64,000 nucleotides of DNA from Rhipicephalus microplus (taxonomy: Eukaryota; Arthropoda; Arachnida; Ixodida; Ixodidae), in contig NW_027464602.1 of the NCBI RefSeq assembly GCF_043290135.1, positions 496,001 to 560,000 of the forward strand. Reading direction: 5' to 3'. The notes under the pieces are model-generated. The model was given only the letters and a program-made list of their open reading frames with translations, made no database searches and was not told the origin of the DNA. Both the position numbers and the translations under genes were made by a program. Below, in pieces: positions 59,755-64,000 of this stretch. The first letter of the stretch is position 1. Each line of letters opens with the position of its first letter.

Positions 59755-62439
59755 AGTCCTGTTCCACTATCACCACCATCAGAACATATCTTCAAAGCTA
59801 TCAGCCCAAAGAAAAAAAAGTGCCGCACCACCACCGGGTGGGCTCGAGCCTCCAACTTTTCGGTTAACAGCCGATCACGCTAGCCAATTGCGCCACGGAG
59901 ACAGTCCTGCTCCACTCTCACCACCATCAGAACATATCTTCAAAGCTATCAGCCCACAGAAAAAAAAGCGCCGCACCACCCCCGGGTGGGCTCGAACCTC
60001 CAACTTTTCGGTTAACAGCTGATCACGCTAGCCAATTGCGCCACGGAGACCGTCCTGCTCACTTTCACCACCATCATAACATATCTTCAAAGCTATCAGC
60101 ACAAAGAAAAAAAAAGCGCCGCACCACCACCGGGTGGGCTCAAACTACCAACTTTTCGGTTAACAGCCGATCACGCTAGCGAATTGCGCCACGGAGACAG
60201 TCCTGCACCACTCTCACCACCATCAGAACATATCTTCAAAGCTATCAGCCCAAAGAAAAAAAAGCGCCGCACCACAACCGGGTGTGCTCGAACCTACAAC
60301 TTTTCGGTTAACAGCCGATCACGCTAGCCAATTGCGCCAAGGAGACAGTCGTGCTCCACTCTCACCATCATCAGAACATATCTTCAAAGCTATCAGCGCA
60401 AAGAAAAAAGCAACACACCACTCCAGGAGGGCTCGAAACTCCAACCTTTCGGTTAACAGGCGATCGCGCTAGCCAATGGCGCCACGGAGACAGTCCTGCT
60501 CCACTCTTACCACCATTAGAACATATCTTCAAAGCTATCAGCCCAAAGAAAAAAAAGCGCCGCACCACCAACGGGTGGGCTCGAACCTCCAAATTTCCGG
60601 TTAACAGCTGATCACGCTAGCCTGTTGCGCCACGGAGACAGTCCTGTTCCACTCTCACCACCATCAGAACATATCTTCAAAGCTATCAGCCCAAAGAAAA
60701 AAAAGTGCCGCACCACCACCGGGTGGGCTCGAGCCTCCAACTTTTCGGTTAACAGCCGATCACGCTAGCCAATTGCGCCACGGAGACAGTCCTGCTCCAC
60801 TCTCACCACCATCAGAACATATCTTCAAAGCTATCAGCCCACAGAAAAAAAAGCGCCGCACCACCCCCTGGTGGGCTCGAACCTCCAACTTTTCGGTTAA
60901 CAGCCGATCACGCTAGCCAATTGCGCCACGAAGACCGTCCTGCTTCACTCTCACCACCATCATAACATATCTTCAAAGCTATCAGCACAAAGAAAAAAAA
61001 AGCGCCGCACCACCACCGGGTGGGCTCAAACTACCAACTTTTCGGTTAACAGCCGATCACGCTAGCGAATTGCGCCACGAAGACAGTCCTGCTCCACTCT
61101 CACCACCATCAGAACATATATTCAAAGCTATCAGCCCAAAGAAAAAAAGCGCCGCACCACCACCGTGTGCGCTCGAACCTCCAACTTTTCGGTTAACAGC
61201 CGATCACGCTAGCCAATTGCGCCACGGAGACAGTCCTGCTTCACTCTCACCACCATCATAACATATCTTCAAAGCTATCAGCCCAAAGACAAAAAAGCGC
61301 CGCACCACCACCGGGTGGGCTCGAAACTCCAACCTTTCGGTTAACTGCCGATCGCGCTAGCCAATGGCGCCACGGAGACTGTCCTGCTCCACTCTTACCA
61401 CCATTAGAACATATCTTCAAAGCTATCAGCTCAAAGAAAAAAAAGCGCCGCACCACCAACGGGTGGACTCGAACCTCCAACTTTCCGGTTAACAGCCGAA
61501 CACGCTAGCCAATTGCGCCACGGAGACAGTCCTGCTCCACTCTCACCACCATCAGAACTTATCTTCAAAGCTATCAGCACAAAAAAAGCGCCCCAGCATC
61601 ACCGGGTGGGCTTGAACCTCCAACCTTTCGTTTAACAGCCGATCGCGCTAGCCAATTGCGCCACGGAGACAGTCCTGCTTCACTCTCACCACCATCATAA
61701 CATATCTTCAAAGCTATCAGCCCAAAGACAAAAAAGCGCCGCACCACCACCGGGTGGGCTCGAAACTCCAACCTTTCGGTTAACAGCCGATCGCGCTAGC
61801 CAAGGGCGCAACAGAGACAGTCCTGCTCCACTCTTACCACCATTAGCACATATCTTCAAAGCTATCAGCCCAAAGAAAAAAAAGCGCCGCACCACCAACG
61901 GGTGCGCTCGAACCTCCAACTTTTCGGTTAACAGCCGATCACGCTAGCCAATTGCGCCACGGAGACAGTCCTGCTTCACTCTCACCACCATCATAACATA
62001 TCTTCAAAGCTATCAGCCCAAAGACAAAAAAGCGCCGCACCACCACCGGGTGGGCTCGAAACTCCAACCTTTCGGTTAACAGCCGATCGCGCTAGCCAAG
62101 GGCGCAACGGAGACAGTCCTGCTCCACTCTTACCACCATTAGCACATATCTTCAAAGCTATCAGCCCAAAGAAAAAAAAGCGCCGCACCACCAACGGGTG
62201 GACTGGAACCTCCAACCTTTCGGTTAACAGCCGATCGCGCTAGCCCATTGCGCCACGGAGACAGTCTTGCTCCACTCTCACCATCATCAGAACATATCTT
62301 CAAAGCTATCAGCGCAAGGAAAAAAAGCGCTGCACCACCACCAGGTGGGCTCGAACCTCCAACCTTTCGGTTAACAGCCGATCGCGCTAGCCCATTGCGC
62401 CACGGAGACAGTCTTGCTCAACTCTCACCACCATCAGAA

Positions 62440-63955
62440 CATATCTTCAAAGCTGTCAGCGCAAAGAAAAAAGCAACACACCACTCCCGGGAGGGCTCGA
62501 AACTCCAACCTTTCGGTCAACAGCCGATCGCCCTAGCCAATCGCGCCACGGAGACAGTACTGCTCCACTCTCACCACCATCAGAACATATCATCAAAGCT
62601 ATCAGCCCAAAGAAAAAAAAGCGCCATACCACCACCGGGTGGGCTCGAACCTCCGACCTTTTGATTAACAGCCCATCGCGCTATCCAATTGCGCCATGGA
62701 GAAAGTCCTGCACCACTCTCACCACCATCAGAACATATCTTCAAAGCTATCAGCCCAAAGAAAAAAAAGCGCCGCACCACCAACGGGTGGGCTCGAGCCT
62801 CCAAATTTCCGGTTGACAGCTGATCACGCTCGCCAGTTGCGCCACGGAGACAGTCCTGTTCCACTATCACCACCATCAGAACATATCTTCAAAGCTATCA
62901 GCCCAAAGAAAAAAAAGTGCCGCACCACCACCGGGTGGGCTCGAGCCTCCAACTTTTCGGTTAACAGCCGATCACGCTAGCCAATTGCGCCACGGAGACA
63001 GTCCTGCTCCACTCTCACCACCATCAGAACATATCTTCAAAGCTATCAGCCCACAGAAAAAAAAGCGCCGCACCACCCCCGGGTGGGCTCGAACCTCCAC
63101 CTTTTCGGTTAACAGCTGATCACGCTAGCCAATTGCGCCACGGAGACCGTCCTGCTCACTTTCACCACCATCATAACATATCTTCAAAGCTATCAGCACA
63201 AAGAAAAAAAAAAGCGCCGCACCACCACCGGGTGGGCTCAAACTACCAACTTTTCGGTTAACAGCCGATCACGCTAGCGAATTGCGCCACGGAGACAGTC
63301 CTGCTCCACTCTCACCACCATCAGAACATATATTCAAAGCTATCAGCCCAAAGAAAAAAAGCGCCGCACCACCACCATGTGGGCTCGAACCTCCAACTTT
63401 TCGGTTAACAGGCGATCACGCTAGCCAGTTGCGCCACGGAGACAGTCCTGCTTCACTCTCACCACCATCATAACATATCTTCAAAGCTATCAGCCCAAAG
63501 AAAAAAAAGCGCCGCACCACCACCGGGTGGGCTCGAAACTCCAACCTTTCGGTTAACTGCCGATCACGCTAGCCAATGGCGCCACAGAGACAGTCCTGCT
63601 CCACTCTTACCACCATTAGAACATATCTTCAAAGCTATCAGCTCAAAGAAAAAAAAAAGCGCCGCACCACCAACGGGTGGACTCGAACCTCCAACATTCC
63701 GGTTAACAGCCGATCACGCTAGCCAATTGCGCCACGGAGACAGTCCTGCTCCACTCTCACCACCATCAGAACTTATCTTCAAAGCTATCAGCACAAAAAA
63801 AAGCGCCCCAGCATCACCGGGTGGGCTTGAACCTCCAACCTTTCGTTTAACAGCCGATCGCGCTAGCCAATTGCGCCACGAAGACAGTCCTGCTCCACTC
63901 TCACCACCATCAGAACATATCTTCAAAGCTATTACCGCAAAGAAAAAAGCAACAC
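62440..63955. repeat. Copy of array stretch 40665-42180
   Basis: Same monomer order and variants as 40.67-42.18 kb at an offset of 21775-21777 bp, including the Asp-type monomer, the 'ctgctcactttcacc' spacer and 'accatgtgggctc'. Boundaries are approximate. The match runs almost to the end of the window, so the full block is probably longer. Confidence 0.65.
62778..62851 (-). tRNA. tRNA-like head with Asp-type anticodon GTC (copy 5)
   Basis: GAC at 62815-62817 on plus. It lies in the 62.4-64 kb copy of the 40.7-42.2 kb stretch. Confidence 0.45.
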
Positions 63956-64000
63956 TCCACTCCAGGAAGAGCTCGAAACTCCAACCTTTCGGTTAACAGC

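Larger units (their letters stand above)
56263..64000 (-). repeat. tRNA-Asn-like tandem satellite, segment 3
   Basis: The array resumes with ATATCTTCAAAG directly after the gypsy LTR, restoring the interrupted monomer, and runs past the end of the window. Its first part (to about 59.5 kb) uses the same monomer order as stretches near 18 kb. Its last part (about 62.4-64 kb) repeats 40.7-42.2 kb. Between 61.6 and 62.2 kb a local variant has a T-run interrupted by G ('aaagacaaaaaag' on plus) and an altered acceptor 5' strand ('agggcgcaac'). No non-repeat gene is visible. Confidence 0.95.

Noticed and set aside
1..64000. A cluster of fully functional tRNA-Asn genes
   Set aside because: Acceptor stems do not pair fully, T and anticodon stems carry fixed mismatches, U33 is lost in one class and anticodons drift. 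A few units might still be functional, but the sequence does not support it for the array.

Overview
This window is eukaryotic satellite-type DNA, not ordinary genic sequence. About 55 kb of the 64 kb is one head-to-tail array of a monomer of roughly 147 bp (144-149 bp), by length about 370 copies. Read on the minus strand, each monomer begins with a 74-nt sequence that folds largely like a metazoan tRNA-Asn (anticodon GTT). It keeps internal A-box and B-box motifs and is followed by a run of about 6-9 T, a typical RNA polymerase III terminator, then a spacer of about 55-60 bp. Every monomer I inspected points the same way. The 3' acceptor strand is degenerate in all of them, so they look like tRNA-derived pol III units or pseudogenes amplified as a satellite rather than intact tRNA genes.

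Layout: array 1-35133; a 3.93-kb LTR retrotransposon on the plus strand at 35134-39063, with LTRs of about 1.06 kb, a 5-bp target duplication and a single 479-codon ORF but no pol; array 39064-51112; a 5.15-kb Ty3/gypsy element on the minus strand at 51113-56262, with 174-bp LTRs, a 4-bp target duplication, gag and an uninterrupted protease-RT-RNase H-integrase ORF; array 56263-64000. The array itself is built from nested higher-order duplications (offsets of about 0.74, 1.76, 4.69, 5.58, 6.9 and 9.67 kb) and contains chimeric monomers, as expected from repeated unequal exchange or gene conversion.

Organism: an animal, most likely an arthropod. The long-LTR element's ORF opening (a helical, Glu/Arg-rich segment after 'LADKMGLTGAE') resembles retroelement Gag N-termini I remember from ixodid tick genomes. 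That is recollection, not a search, and the tick assignment is moderate at best.

There is no host protein-coding gene that I can support. The many 60-280 codon ORFs across the array are by-products of the repeat. The two retrotransposons have nearly identical LTRs and intact target duplications, so both inserted after the array had formed. Both landed in spacers, 52 and 35 bp upstream of a tRNA-like unit.
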